Assembly (NCBI GenBank): GCA_023846275.1
Contig: JAIUJO010000184.1
Location: 248,001 to 312,000 of the forward strand
From: Vanilla planifolia
Lineage: Eukaryota > Streptophyta > Magnoliopsida > Asparagales > Orchidaceae
Length of the DNA stretch: 64,000 bases
Direction of reading: 5' to 3'
The position numbers were made by a program, and so were the translations under genes. The notes beneath the pieces are model-generated. The model had not been told where the DNA came from. It searched no databases and saw only the letters and a list, made by a program, of their open reading frames with translations. Below are positions 40,801-53,113 of the stretch, one piece after another. Position 1 is the stretch's first letter. Each line of letters starts with the position of its first letter.

Positions 40801-43800
40801 GATCTTTATAATGATTTGACTTAGTTTGGAAATACTATGACTTACTATATTTAACAAGTACAAATATTAAAAAATTATTACTTTAATAAAAATTAAATAT
40901 ATATTACAATTGAAAAGTGAAAAATTTATTGTAGAATACAACAAAATCAAACAAATGCAAAGTTCACATGAGAAACGATTTATAATAACAATGAAATATT
41001 ACCAATCGAAAGTAAATATTTGAAAAACTTAGATAACTTGTACTTGAATGATGCCTTCCGAGTTGCTAAAGAAATTGAGCATGACATCCCTTACCATAAA
41101 ATTACATATAAATTGAATGTCTTGTAAAATAAGCTACAGCCATAAAAATTAAAATATTTGAAAATATAGAAATAAATACTTAATTTAATAAAGCTTCTTA
41201 AGACTAGTCTAATAATATTTATTTTATCTCGACGAAACCTCTTTGGCAATTGCTATGAATTACAAAAGTTCATAAGTATAAATAATAATAAATTATTTCT
41301 TAATATTAAGTAAATATATAATAAACCTAAAATAAGGTAAATTGAAACAATGAAATGTAACAAAATGTAATTGATATAACTATGCAATACGAGAGAAGGT
41401 TTGATGTAACATTTCATTATACCCAAAAAAATAAAAAAAATGAAGCAAAGTGATAAATTTTATAAAAAAGTTATAATAAAACTTACTAAAGATATCAAGT
41501 GTAATAGTAATGATCGTTAAGTATGAATTAAAATATCTAGTGAAGCATTCAAAAACCATAGAAAATAAAATATTAAAAAAATATAAGAGTGAACATTTTT
41601 CTTACAAAATGCATGTCAAGGTAATTCCAACATTAATTATCTTATGTTGACTTAACATAATTTTTATTTGCTAAAATGTATCTTAAAAAAATTCATAAAT
41701 TATAATAAATAATTTTTTAAAAATTAGAAAAACATACTAAAGCAAAAATAAGATAAATTAAACAAAAATATATATGTTATCAAATAAAAGCCATGTAAAG
41801 AACATATTAGAGAAGATTATGAGTTACTTAGTAATAAAACCAAATCAAAGAAATCTAAAGATCACATAAGAGAAAAATTTAGGTTTCATATTGCTCTATC
41901 CTAGGCAAACCAAATCATTAGAAGAAAATTACAAAAATTGTATCAATAAAACATTGTTCTCAAATCATATATAACTCATCATTTCTCAATAAACATATTA
42001 AAAAGTCTTGAAAATAACATACTTAAAGGTATTTAAATGAATATTTAAAGCTATTGAACATGTTAAGATGTGCCATATAATAGTTTTTTTATTTATTTTG
42101 GATCTCATTTTACATTACTATGAATTACCAAAGTTAACAGACATAAAAAATAAATTATTATTTAAGTATTACTTTTACATATATATATATATATAATAAA
42201 TTTAAAAAATTCTAATAGACAATGGAAAGACATTTAAATAAGACTTGAGGAGATATTTGGAGTTGCATAGTGATATAGCATTTCATAGTGACACTTTCAA
42301 AATATGAGATAAGTTGTATATGAAATCTTCCTTCCAAGTACTAAGGAGAATGGTTGTATAATCCTTAATCATCAAATCTGTTTCAATTTAAAATATCTAT
42401 AGAAGCATGACAAAACTCAAGAATATAAAATCTTAAAAATTTTAAAAATAATTGTTTAATTGGATATAGTTTGATGAAATGAGTCTAATAATATCTGTTT
42501 GAGCTTGATAAGACCACACTTCAAGTTATTATGAATTACAAAGCTAAAGAAGAAAAAATAATTATCAACAATTTTTTAATATTATGTTAATATATGTATA
42601 AATATGAAAATGTTATAAAATAGAGCAATTTAATATTACCAAATAAAAAAGATGTAACTAAAATAAGATATAATTGAGGGCTACAAAGTTCTATAAGAAA
42701 ATGAAAGTAAAAAAAAAATTATTAAATGATAAACTATTCGGAAAGATTTGTTCCATGAAGGTAAAGGTATCGAGTGTAACGGCATCTATTGTCAAGACAT
42801 AAAAAAGAAAAGGTCTCCTAAGACATGCCAAAACCCTAGATTTTAAAACATTTAAAATAATAAAAATGAACATTTTATTCAATAGAGCCCATCAAGATGT
42901 CTTTATAATGATTATTTTATCTTGATTGGATCTGGTTTGGTTAAAAGTTAATTATGATAGTAAATAAATATAAATAAAAATATTACGTTTTTAATGTTAA
43001 GTAAATATAAATTAAATTTGAAATGAAATAAATTGCTATAATTTAACATCACCAAATAAAATCAAGGTTATGGAAACATTGGAAAAAATTTGAGTTTTAT
43101 AGTAATATAACCAAATCAAAGTGGAAAATTTGAACAAATGAGATTAGTTCTAATAGAAATTTGTAATTCAAAATACTGAAGAGGTCGAGTATAACATCAT
43201 TGAACATCAAATTAGGTATGAGTTGAAATTTCTCTAAAGCATATCAAAACACTAAAAAATAAATCATTTAAAAGTATGAAAATTAAAGTAACTAATAGGA
43301 TAAAGCTTATGGAGATGAGTCCAAAGATACTTATTTCATTTCTATGAAACATTATTTTGACTTATTTTTTACTAGCAAAGTTAAAGAAAAAAGAATAATA
43401 ATTTACTTTTTTTTATTAAAACATAATTACATGTTAACATTGAAATAAGGTAAATTTAAGTGATGCCATAACACCTAATTACAACAAATTAAATGCCACA
43501 AGTGAAAATAAATAGATTTTTTAAGTAATATTAAAAATTAAAAAAAAAGACATAAATTTTACAAGAATGTTACAGACCAAATATTAACTAGGTCAAGTGT
43601 GACATCATCAATCACCAACCCTTGTTTGACAAAGTTTTCTTCATCTTTATTAGACCTTATTTTTAATTAAATCAAATTAGCAAAGTAAAATAGCATTGAA
43701 AATTTTGAAATTAAAAATTTTTATCTTATGTAAATGAATATTAACATAAAATTACATAAATTAAAGTAATGTAATGCTGCCAAAAAAAAGTTATGTAAAG

Positions 43801-46800
43801 GTCAAAGAGAGTACATTTGGAGTTACATTGTAATTGAACTAAGCTTGTCGAGATGAGCATAATGACATTTTCCTTCTACTGATTGAACCTCAAGAGGAGT
43901 TATGGTGAATTTCAATAGCAATAAGTATAGATAACAATAAATTTGTATTTTAATGTTAAATAAATATGTATTAATGCTAATAAAAGATAAATTGAAGCAA
44001 TGAAAAATAATAAAATCATAGACATGAAACAGTAACACGAAAGGAGAGTTAGACTTACATAATAATATAGCTAAATCAAAGTCAAACATTTGACAAAATA
44101 AGAAAAATTTTAATTGGAAGTTTCTTTCAAAGATACTAAGGATATGTAGTGTAACATAATTAATCATGAAATCTTGTATTAATTATAAAATTTATTAAAA
44201 CATGTCAAATCTCTAGCACATATATCTTTGTATAAATATAAAACATTAATATATGATTGGTGAAAGCTCATCAAGATGAGTTCGTGACATTTTTTATTCT
44301 TTGTTAGACCTAGTTTATAGTTACCACAAATTTAAATAGTATAAAAGCATAAAAAATAATAAATAAACATCAATAATTAAAAAATTATTTCTTAATATCA
44401 AATAGTATATATTAAATAAAAAATTAGATAAATTTAAAACAAATAATGTAATGAATTATAAGACATGTATTGCTCACATAGGAGGAGGTTTAGAGCTACA
44501 TAGCAATATTTGAAAATTAAAATAAAACATTTTAAAAAATAAAATAAATTACACAAGAAAGCTGCATTACAAGATAAAAAGATGATAAAGTGTAACATCC
44601 TAAGCTGTGAGGTATGGCATGATTTGAAATGACTCATAAAGCATGCAACAACACTATCAAATAAAATATTTTGGAACATAAAAATTATTATATAATTAGA
44701 CATTGCCAATAATGAGGGGTCAAGCAACACTTGTTTTTTTTTCTGATTAGAACATTCAATTTCTAAAAATTATTGAAACAAAAAGCATAAATAAAATAAT
44801 TTTATTATTTCAGTATAGGTCAATATTTCATAAGTTCAACATGAAATTAATTAAAGTATTATAATATAACAAAATCAAAGTGATTTAATGCTCACATAAT
44901 AGGAGACTTGGAGTTTTAATGTATTATAAATAAAATTGAAGCTAACAATTTAAAAAATGAGATAACTTGTATAGAAAGTTTAATTCGAAGATACTAACAA
45001 GAATGATTGTAACACCATCAATGGCAAAAAAAATGCAACTTTAGCTTCTTGATATGAGTTCAACAACATTTATTTAATCATAATTAGACATCATTTCAAA
45101 CTTTAGTGGATTAAAAAATAAATGAGCATATATAATGATAAATTAGTTTTATAGTATTTGGTAAATGTATAATAAAATACAAACTAGATTAAATGAAGCA
45201 TTAAAATATAAGTAAGTCAAAGTTATGTACATGTCACAAGAGTGAACACTTAAAGCTTCATACCAGCAAAAAATTCAAAGCCAAAAATTTAAAGAAATGA
45301 ACAAAGTCCTATGATATAATTTCATTTGAAGATATTGCCAAAATAGAGTATTGCATCCTTCATCATTAAATAAAGTGCCAACTATAGTTTCTCATTAACA
45401 AAGATAAAAATATAAGAAAAATTAATAATATAAAAAAGTGTACTTATTTAGAGCAAGATTATCAAGATGGGTCCAACAGCATCTATTTCATCTCAATCAT
45501 GGAATGTTTAAAATTACCATGAATTTCCAAAGTAAATAATCATGAATAAAAATAAAGTATTATTTTAATATTAAGACAATATATATTAAAGCTAAGATAA
45601 AATAAATTTAAATAGTGTAATACGACTAAATCGAAGAAATAAAGTTTATGTTGTCTCAATAAAGCCTCATTTTGAATTGTCATAAGTAAAAACTTTTATA
45701 AGAATAAATGATAAGAGGATATTATTTTGATATTACATAAATTTATATTAAAGTTAAAATAAGAAAAATTGATGCTATATAATCTATGCAATGTTAAGTG
45801 TTACATGAAGGGTATTTAGAGCAAACAGTAATATAGAATAATTTAAGTAAAAGACTTAAACAAATGAAATAAATTATAGAATAAAGTTATATTGCATGAT
45901 ACTAATGAAATTAATTCCAATATGCATGATAATCAAATCATGTACAAACCAAAAAATATTTTAAACTATAGTGAACTCAAAAAAATATTTAAAATAAGAA
46001 AATTAAAATTTAATTAGATAGAACTCCTCTAGGTGAGTCCAATGATATTTGTTTTTTTAAAGAGTTCATAAAGTGTTCATAGATGAGACCTTGATCATCA
46101 AATCATTTATGAATCAAAATATTTTATAATGTGTTCCAAAATAATAGAAAGAAATTACATATATAAAAAATAAATTTTTAACTATATTAAGCTCATACAA
46201 TCCAATATAGTGATATTAGTTTCATTATTATATGACCATGTTGCAGAACACTATAAATTTCTAAATTTAGACAATCATAAATAATAATAACTTATTATTT
46301 TAATATTAAGTAGTTATACATAAAACTTGAAATGAAATAAATCAAAGAGATGTAACCAAATAAAATATATTCAACATAAAAGGTGCCATGATAATACATT
46401 TAGAGTTACACAATAGGGTAACCAAATAAAAATGAAAAAATTTAAAAAATAGGATAAATTACACACTAAATTTACATTCCAAGAAACTAAGGAGATCAAG
46501 TGCGATATCTTCAATCATCAAATCTAATTCAAATAAAAAAATGACTTATAAAGAATTAAAAAATTTAAAAATTAAAATTTTGATAGAGCTCATCGAGATG
46601 ATTCCAGTGATGTTCATTTTATGCAAATCAGGCCTCATAGAGAATGATTACAAAATGAAAAAATAATTTAGCATTAATAATAATAAGTTATAATGCAAAT
46701 ATTAACTAGACATACATTAAAGAAAATTGATATAAATTAAAGCAATGTAATATATTCAAATCAATGTGATATACAAGTTATACCTAAATAGATTTAGAGT

Positions 46801-47850
46801 TACAAAGTAATATAACCAAATTATCATAAAATATTTGAAGAAATAAGATAAATTATAACACATTTAGAGGTACTGAAGAGATCAAGGTTGTCAATACGAG
46901 TGTAACGATATTTGTTACATCTTGAATGGATTATATTTAGAATTTCTCTAAAATATGAAAGAAAAGTAACACGAATAATAATAAATTATTTCATTAATGT
47001 TACACAAATATATATTAAAGCAAAAATGAGAAAAATTGAGGCAAAGGAATATAACAAAATAAAAGACATGCAAAGGTAACATCAAATAGAATTTGTAATT
47101 CCTTAATAATATAACTTCATAAAGGTGAAAAATTGAGAAAATAAGAAAACTTATGTTGGAAAGTTGCATTCAATAATTTGAAGGACATTGTGTTTAGCAC
47201 ACTCAATCATCAAATAAGTGTAGAATCAAAATGACAGATAAGGTGTGATGAAATTGAAGAAATTGAAATGTTGAATAAATATATAAAATTGAATATTTAA
47301 TTTCATAGCGCTCTTCTAATTTTATGTAAAAACAAAAATATTGAAGTAATCTAATAATAGAAAACAAAAATATTGCAGAGGTAATAAGAAAAGAGACTTA
47401 GGGTTGCATAGTATGATAACTAAATCAAAGCAAAACATTAGAGAAAAGTTTATAAATTGTAAGATAAATCTGCATAGCAAGATACTAAAAACTTGGAGTA
47501 TAATATTATTGATCATCAAATTAAGTATAAATCAAAATGTATAACAATAAATGCAAAATCCTTAGATAATAAAATATTTAAAAATATGAAATAAATATGT
47601 AACTGGATGGAACTCATTATCGTGAGTCCAATGGCATTTTTGTTATCTCAATCATACAACACTTAGAAATATTAACAAATTATAAAATTGAATAAGTATG
47701 AATAACGACAAATTATAATTTTAGTATTAGTTTAAATAAGACAAAATATAACAAAGAAATATAACCAAATCAGTACATTAAAGCTCATATGAGTGTTGAT
47801 TTCGAGTAAGATAGTAGTATACCAAATTTACCAAAAACATATATGAAACA
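37881..47850 (+). repeat. 415-bp satellite, plus orientation, higher-order unit 2
   Basis: The same monomer family and order as the preceding block, and each monomer up to about 44.7 kb resembles one particular monomer of unit 1 more than its own neighbours. Exact markers: CAAAACCCTAGATTTTAAAA at 42829-42848 (identical to 33390-33409); AGATATAAAGATGTTC at 39846-39861 (identical to 30444-30459); AGTTGCTAAAGAAATTGAG at 41061-41079 (one mismatch to 31704-31722). Between about 44.7 and 46.2 kb unit 2 carries several hundred extra bases. From 46.19 kb the correspondence seems to resume at an offset near 10.1 kb. The right end is approximate. Confidence 0.75.
43560..43930 (+). repeat. Doubly truncated satellite monomers (unit 2)
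   Basis: Counterpart of the pair at 34140-34470. The first monomer joins CACCAACCC to ACAAAGTTTTCTTCATCTTT (43629-43648). The second joins TTACATTGTAATTGAA (43823-43838) to GTCGAGATGAG (43847-43857). The two deletions have the same breakpoints, within a few bases, as in unit 1, at offsets of 9433 and 9431 bp. Confidence 0.8.
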
Positions 47851-48375
47851 TAGTAAATTATTAAAAAAAGTTGTGCTCCAAAATACTAAGGATGTCAATT
47901 ATAATTTTGTTAATTATAAAATATGGAGGAATCAAACTTTCTCATAAAACATTACAAAAGCATTAAAAATGGATTTAAAAATACAAACAAAAATTATTTA
48001 ATTTGATAGAACTATCAACACTAGTCATCCAACATTTGTTTCATCTTCATCCAACTTTCTTTGGAATAACTACAAATTACGAAATTAAATAAATATAAAT
48101 ATTTAAAAAATAAATTTTGATATTATTCAGATAGTTATTAAAAAATAACTAACATAAATTAAAGTAATGTAATATATCTAAATTAAAGTGATGTAAATAT
48201 CACATGAGTAGAGAACTTGTGTTTCATAGTTATAAAACCAAGTCAAAAAAAATTTGAAGTGATTTGATAAATTATAAAGGAATGTTGTACTACAAGATGC
48301 TGAAGAGATTATGTTTAACATCCATGACCATACATCTTGTTAGAATCAAAATATCTTATAAAATAGACAAAAAAA

Positions 48376-48433
<58 letters not shown>

Positions 48434-48940
48434 GAATAATAACCAGGTAGAGCTCACAGAGACTAGCTAAACATCACTTTTTTTATCTTCATTAAAATTT
48501 GTGTAGAAATGTTGTGAATTTCAAAAGTAAAAAAATAATAATAGATTAATATTTTTTAATTTTAATTAAATTTATATTATAATTAAAATTATATAAAATG
48601 ATACAATGTAATACAATAATATCAAAGTGATGTAAATCTGAAATGAGAGAAGTATTAGAGTTTCGTTGTGATATCACCAAAACAAGCAAATGATGTGAAG
48701 AATAAACATAAAATATACAAGAATACTACATTCTAAGACACTAAGGAGATTGGGTGTAACCACATTGATGGTCAGGCTGGGTATGATTTAAAACATCTAT
48801 CTAAGAATGCTAAAGCCATAAAAAGACATTAAAAATATAAAATAAATAATTTAGTGGATAAAAATTTTTGAGATATTTCTAATGATATTTATTTCATCTC
48901 TAAGGAAAGTCGTTTTGTATTACCATAATTTGCAAACTAT
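47851..48940 (+). repeat. 415-bp satellite, plus orientation, end of block
   Basis: Two to three further plus monomers with cores near 48006, 48446 and 48858. One holds the (TA)n tract. The last monomer fades after ATTTCATCTCTAAGG and a degenerate ATTACCATAATTTGC (about 48918-48935). Whether they start a third higher-order copy could not be decided by eye. Confidence 0.7.
48379..48430. repeat. (TA)26 microsatellite
   Basis: Uninterrupted TA dinucleotides, 52 bp, lying between the TAAAATAGACAAA segment and the GGTAGAGCTCAC core of a plus monomer. They replace the AAAATAAAATATTTAAA part of the consensus, so the run probably grew from that TA-rich stretch. Confidence 0.95.
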
Positions 48941-49010
48941 TTTTCTAATGTGAGGAAAAGTTAAAATTTTTTTTGATTTAGCTAAATTATACAATTTTGA
49001 CTTACCATAT
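48941..49010. other. Orientation switch, plus to minus satellite
   Basis: Plus-oriented sequence is recognisable up to ATTACCATAATTTGC. Minus-oriented sequence is recognisable from TATTAGATATTAAAATAATT (49029-49048), and clearly by GTCATAATTCCAAATGA (49082-49098). The 70-odd bases between are T-rich and not assignable. Monomers on either side are not closer to their mirror partners than to the family in general, so this is not a young palindrome. Confidence 0.7.
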
Positions 49011-50201
49011 TTTACTTTTTTTACAATTATTAGATATTAAAATAATTATTTTTTGTTATTTATGATTATTTATTTTCTTTTGTCATAATTCCAAATGACA
49101 CTAGATGAAGAAAAATCAAATGTAATTATAATTATCTAAATAACATCTATCCAATTAAATATTTATTTTTGATATTCTAAAATTATTTTCTTTTACATAT
49201 CTTACAAAATAGTTTTGTTAGTACATGAATTGATTATTGGGAATAATACATTTGATCTCCTTAGCTTATTCGTTTTCTACATACCTTTATAGTTTACCTT
49301 ATTTCGTAAAGTTTTTTTATTTTTTTTTGTTATATTACAATATAACTCTAAGCCTCTTATCGTTTGACCATTAGTTATTATTTATTTCAATATATTACAT
49401 TATTCTAATTTATTTAATTTCAGCTTTAATACTATTTTATTTAGTATTAAATTGATAATTTATTTTTATTTATGGTTATTTCAATTCATATTTCATAGTA
49501 ATTTAAAATAGGATCTAATTGAGACTAGACAAAGGCCTTTAGATTCACATTAACTCTATCAAATTAAATATGCATATATATAATTAAAACATAAGCATAT
49601 ACTTATTTTGATGTACTTATATTTAATAATTATAAAATCACCTAGATGATCTCAATCTAGTTATTTGTTTATTTGAATAATTTTTAAAAAAACTTTATTT
49701 TTTAAAGTTTTAAAATGCTTTGCAAGATATTTTGAGTAATATTTTTTAACCATCAAGGATGTCACACACAACCACCTAAACATGTTGAAGTGTAGCTTTC
49801 CTACATAATATATTTTATTTATTCAAAATTTTAATTTTGTTTAAGTTTTATTTTTATGAAACCCTAAAATAATATTTTACTTATCATAAATTACTTCAAC
49901 TTATTTAAATTTAACATTAACTTATGTTTTCTTAATATTTAAAAAATAATTTATATTATGATTTTTTTGTTACTTTAGTAATTTAACATATGTTTTCTTA
50001 ATATTAAAAAATCACATTGGATATGTCTCAATTAACTCTCTAGTTAAATACTTTTTTCTTTTTTAAATATTTTATCTCATTTCTTTAAATGTTTCTCTTT
50101 GGTTTTATTATGTTATTATGAAACTCTAATTCCTTTCTTTAAGGGTATCATATTTCTTAGATTTTATTATTTTACATTTCTTTAATTTATCTTAATTGTG
50201 A

Positions 50202-50204
<3 letters not shown>

Positions 50205-50280
<76 letters not shown>
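50205..50280. repeat. (TA)38 microsatellite
   Basis: Uninterrupted TA dinucleotides, 76 bp, between TTAATTGTGAATT and GTTATTGTTACTTATG. In monomer terms it replaces the TAATATATATTTACTTAATATTAA section, a different place from the tract at 48.4 kb, so the two expansions arose separately. Confidence 0.95.
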
Positions 50281-50284
<4 letters not shown>

Positions 50285-51481
50285 TTGTTACTTATGTTTA
50301 TTTACTTTTCAAATTTATAGTATTTCCAAATATTGTTCTATGGGGATGAAATAAACATTGTTGGACTTGCCTCGACAAGCTCATTGCAATTAAATATTTC
50401 TTTAATGTTACTAAACATCTTGTTTTCATGGCTTCATCATGCTTCATGAGTCATCATAATTAATGCTGGATTTGACATTCATTGATGTTGTACTTAATCT
50501 TTCTAGTCTCTTAGAATTCAATTTACTCATACATTTATCTCTTTTATTCAAAAGTTTGACTTTGATTTGGTTATATTACTACGTAACTTTAATTCTCCTC
50601 TAATATGACCCCTATATCACATTAATTTGGGAATATTACATTTTTAAATTTAACTCAATTCAACTTTAATTTTTATTTCCTTAATATTATAATATATTTT
50701 AATATTCTTTATGATTATTTTATTTAATAACTTGAAGTAATTCAAAACTAGGTTCGATTGAGGAAATAAACATCGCGAGACTTGTGTGAATGAGTTCTAT
50801 TAAATTAAATATTACATTATATTTTTTTAAATATTTTATTTTTTATGGTTGAAGAATTCTTTACCAATCTCTTTGTTTTTTAGAATACATCTTTATCTAA
50901 TAATTTATCACAATTCTTCAAAACTTTTGCTTTGATTTTGTAATGTTATTATGGAACTCAAATTCCACTCTTACAAAATCACTACATTTCCTAGATTTGT
51001 TTCAATTATATTGATTTAATTTATCTTATCTAACATCTTTAATTTAACAAGTTAATTTTCCATAATATAGTGATATTAATTTTGTTTATTTATTTTGGTA
51101 ATTTGAAATAGAACCAAAGATGGCTTGATTGAAACAAAAAATGTCATTGGACTCTCGAAGATGATCTATACACAATTAAATATATATATAATATTTTTTA
51201 GTTATTTTTTGACAATTTTGGCATATTTTATGACCCATTTCAATTTATACCTAATTTGATGGACGATTATGTTCCACTCCATCTCCTTAACATTACGGAA
51301 TACAATTTGTGTTGATTGGGTTATAGCACTATGAAACTACAAATTAGCTATTGCGTTTCCTTCACGTCATATTGATTTGTTCGTATTACTTTTTAATTTA
51401 TCAAGTTTTAATTTAAATTATTTTTTTCCTAAAATTAAAATTATTTTTTACTTTTATTTGTGTTTATGTATTTTTGGAATT

Positions 51482-51514
51482 TCTAATAATGTATTTTTGA
51501 AATACATTATTAGA
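51482..51514. repeat. Perfect 15-bp inverted repeat with 3-nt loop
   Basis: TCTAATAATGTATTT (51482-51496), spacer TTG, then AAATACATTATTAGA (51500-51514). It sits where a minus monomer has its ATTCC..AATG.CATTGGAC segment, so it is a local fold-back of satellite sequence. Without a GC-rich stem it is not a convincing terminator. Confidence 0.9.
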
Positions 51515-52846
51515 CATTTCAATTCTTCACTTATTTATTGATCATGGAATGTTACAATAGAATGATTTTTTTTACAAAATTTATTATATTTATTTCAAGT
51601 TTTTACTTTAGTTACTTATCCTGCTATGTGGTCCTAAAGTCCCTTTTATCACTTATACATGAAAATTAATTCATAATTTTTAATTTATTAAATTTTTCTT
51701 ATTTCAATTTTGATTATGTTAACTTAATATTAAAATATTAATTTATTGTTATTTACGCTTATTTTTTTTTATTATTCATTGAAATTTCATATGAATAATA
51801 AAACAAATAAAATAAGATCTATCCTAGTAATTATTAAATCAAAGTATATCCAAGTATACGTATATATATGAATATTCAATTATTAAATATAAGTATATCC
51901 AAATAAGGTTTGATATAGACAAAACATGCTGCATTATACTTGTGAAGTTGAGTTATATTTAATTAAATATTTATTTGTTTACAAATTTGATTTTTTTTTT
52001 CTAGTGTTGTTACTTGCTTTAAATTTAAATTCATACATAGTTTTCTTATTGAGGATATTGCACTCAACCTTCTTAGTACTTGGAAAGTAATGTTTTTGTA
52101 AAATTTAACTTATTTAGTAAATTTTCTTTCTTTGAATTTGTTATATTTTTGTCATCATGAATGTTCTCTTGTGTAACCATTACATTACTTTTATTTTGTT
52201 ATATTACAATTAAAAAATTTATCTCCTTTCCAATTTCTTATATATTTACTTAATTTTTTAAAAAAAATAAGTTTTCTTATGTTGATTTTATTCTGTAATT
52301 TGTGGTGATTCGAAATGATGTTCGATAAAGATAAAAATGTTATCATTAGAATCAAATAAAATGACTCTTTTTAATTAAATGTTTATTTTAATATTTTTAT
52401 GCATTTTAGTTTCCATGGTTTTTATATGTTTTATGAGATATTTTTATTCGTTCCTGATTTGAAGGTCGAGAATGTTATGCTCCATCTCATTAGCATCATG
52501 GGGTACAACTTTTTGTACAATAGACTTGATTTAGTCTCGTTTGACCTTTACATTGTTTTGACTCTACCTAAATTTTTCTCACTACAAGTACATTACATAC
52601 GTACATAATTTTGAAAAAAATAATTTATCACTTTTTAGTGTTATTTACTCTTGATGTTCTTAATAATTCTAAAAAAGAAACAAAGATCATGCAAATGTCA
52701 CTGGACTCGTGACGATTAACAACATTAACAAACAATTTATTTTCTTTACTTGTAAATATTTTCTTTAATATTTTTTATTTTCTTATGAGATATTTCAAAT
52801 CAAACCTTTTTTGATGATTGATGATGTTGAATCAAACATTCTAAGA

Positions 52847-53042
52847 TTTTTTTTTTTTGTTTTTGTTTTTTTTTTTTTTTTTTTTTTTTTTTTGTTTTTT
52901 TTTTTTTTTGTTTTTTTGTTTTTTTGTTTTTTGTTTGTTTTTTTTTTGTTTTGTTTTGGTTTTTTGTTTTTTTTTTTTTGTTGTTTTTTTGGTTTTTTTT
53001 TTTTTTTTTTTTGTTTTTTTTTTTTTTTTGTGTTTTTTTTTT

Positions 53043-53077
<35 letters not shown>

Positions 53078-53113
53078 TTTTTTTTTTTTTTTGTTTTTTT
53101 TTTTTTTTTTTTG
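52847..53113. repeat. 267-bp tract of only T and G
   Basis: Long T runs broken by single or paired G, with no A or C for 267 bases. It interrupts a minus monomer after CATTCTAAGA, and the flank resumes with CATGCATTATGAG. Sequence on the two sides overlaps in monomer coordinates: a TTATGAG box followed by a GATG..GA box occurs both before and after. Short frames read through it give only poly-Phe or poly-Lys/Asn and are not genes. Confidence 0.9.

Noticed and set aside
33390-42848. AAACCCTA telomere-like (telo-box) motifs in monomers
   Set aside because: Single occurrences within a conserved monomer segment, not tandem telomeric repeats. They are useful only as markers of the higher-order repeat.
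51482-51514. Hairpin followed by T-rich DNA as an intrinsic terminator
   Set aside because: The stem is AT-only, there is no upstream gene, and the genome is eukaryotic.
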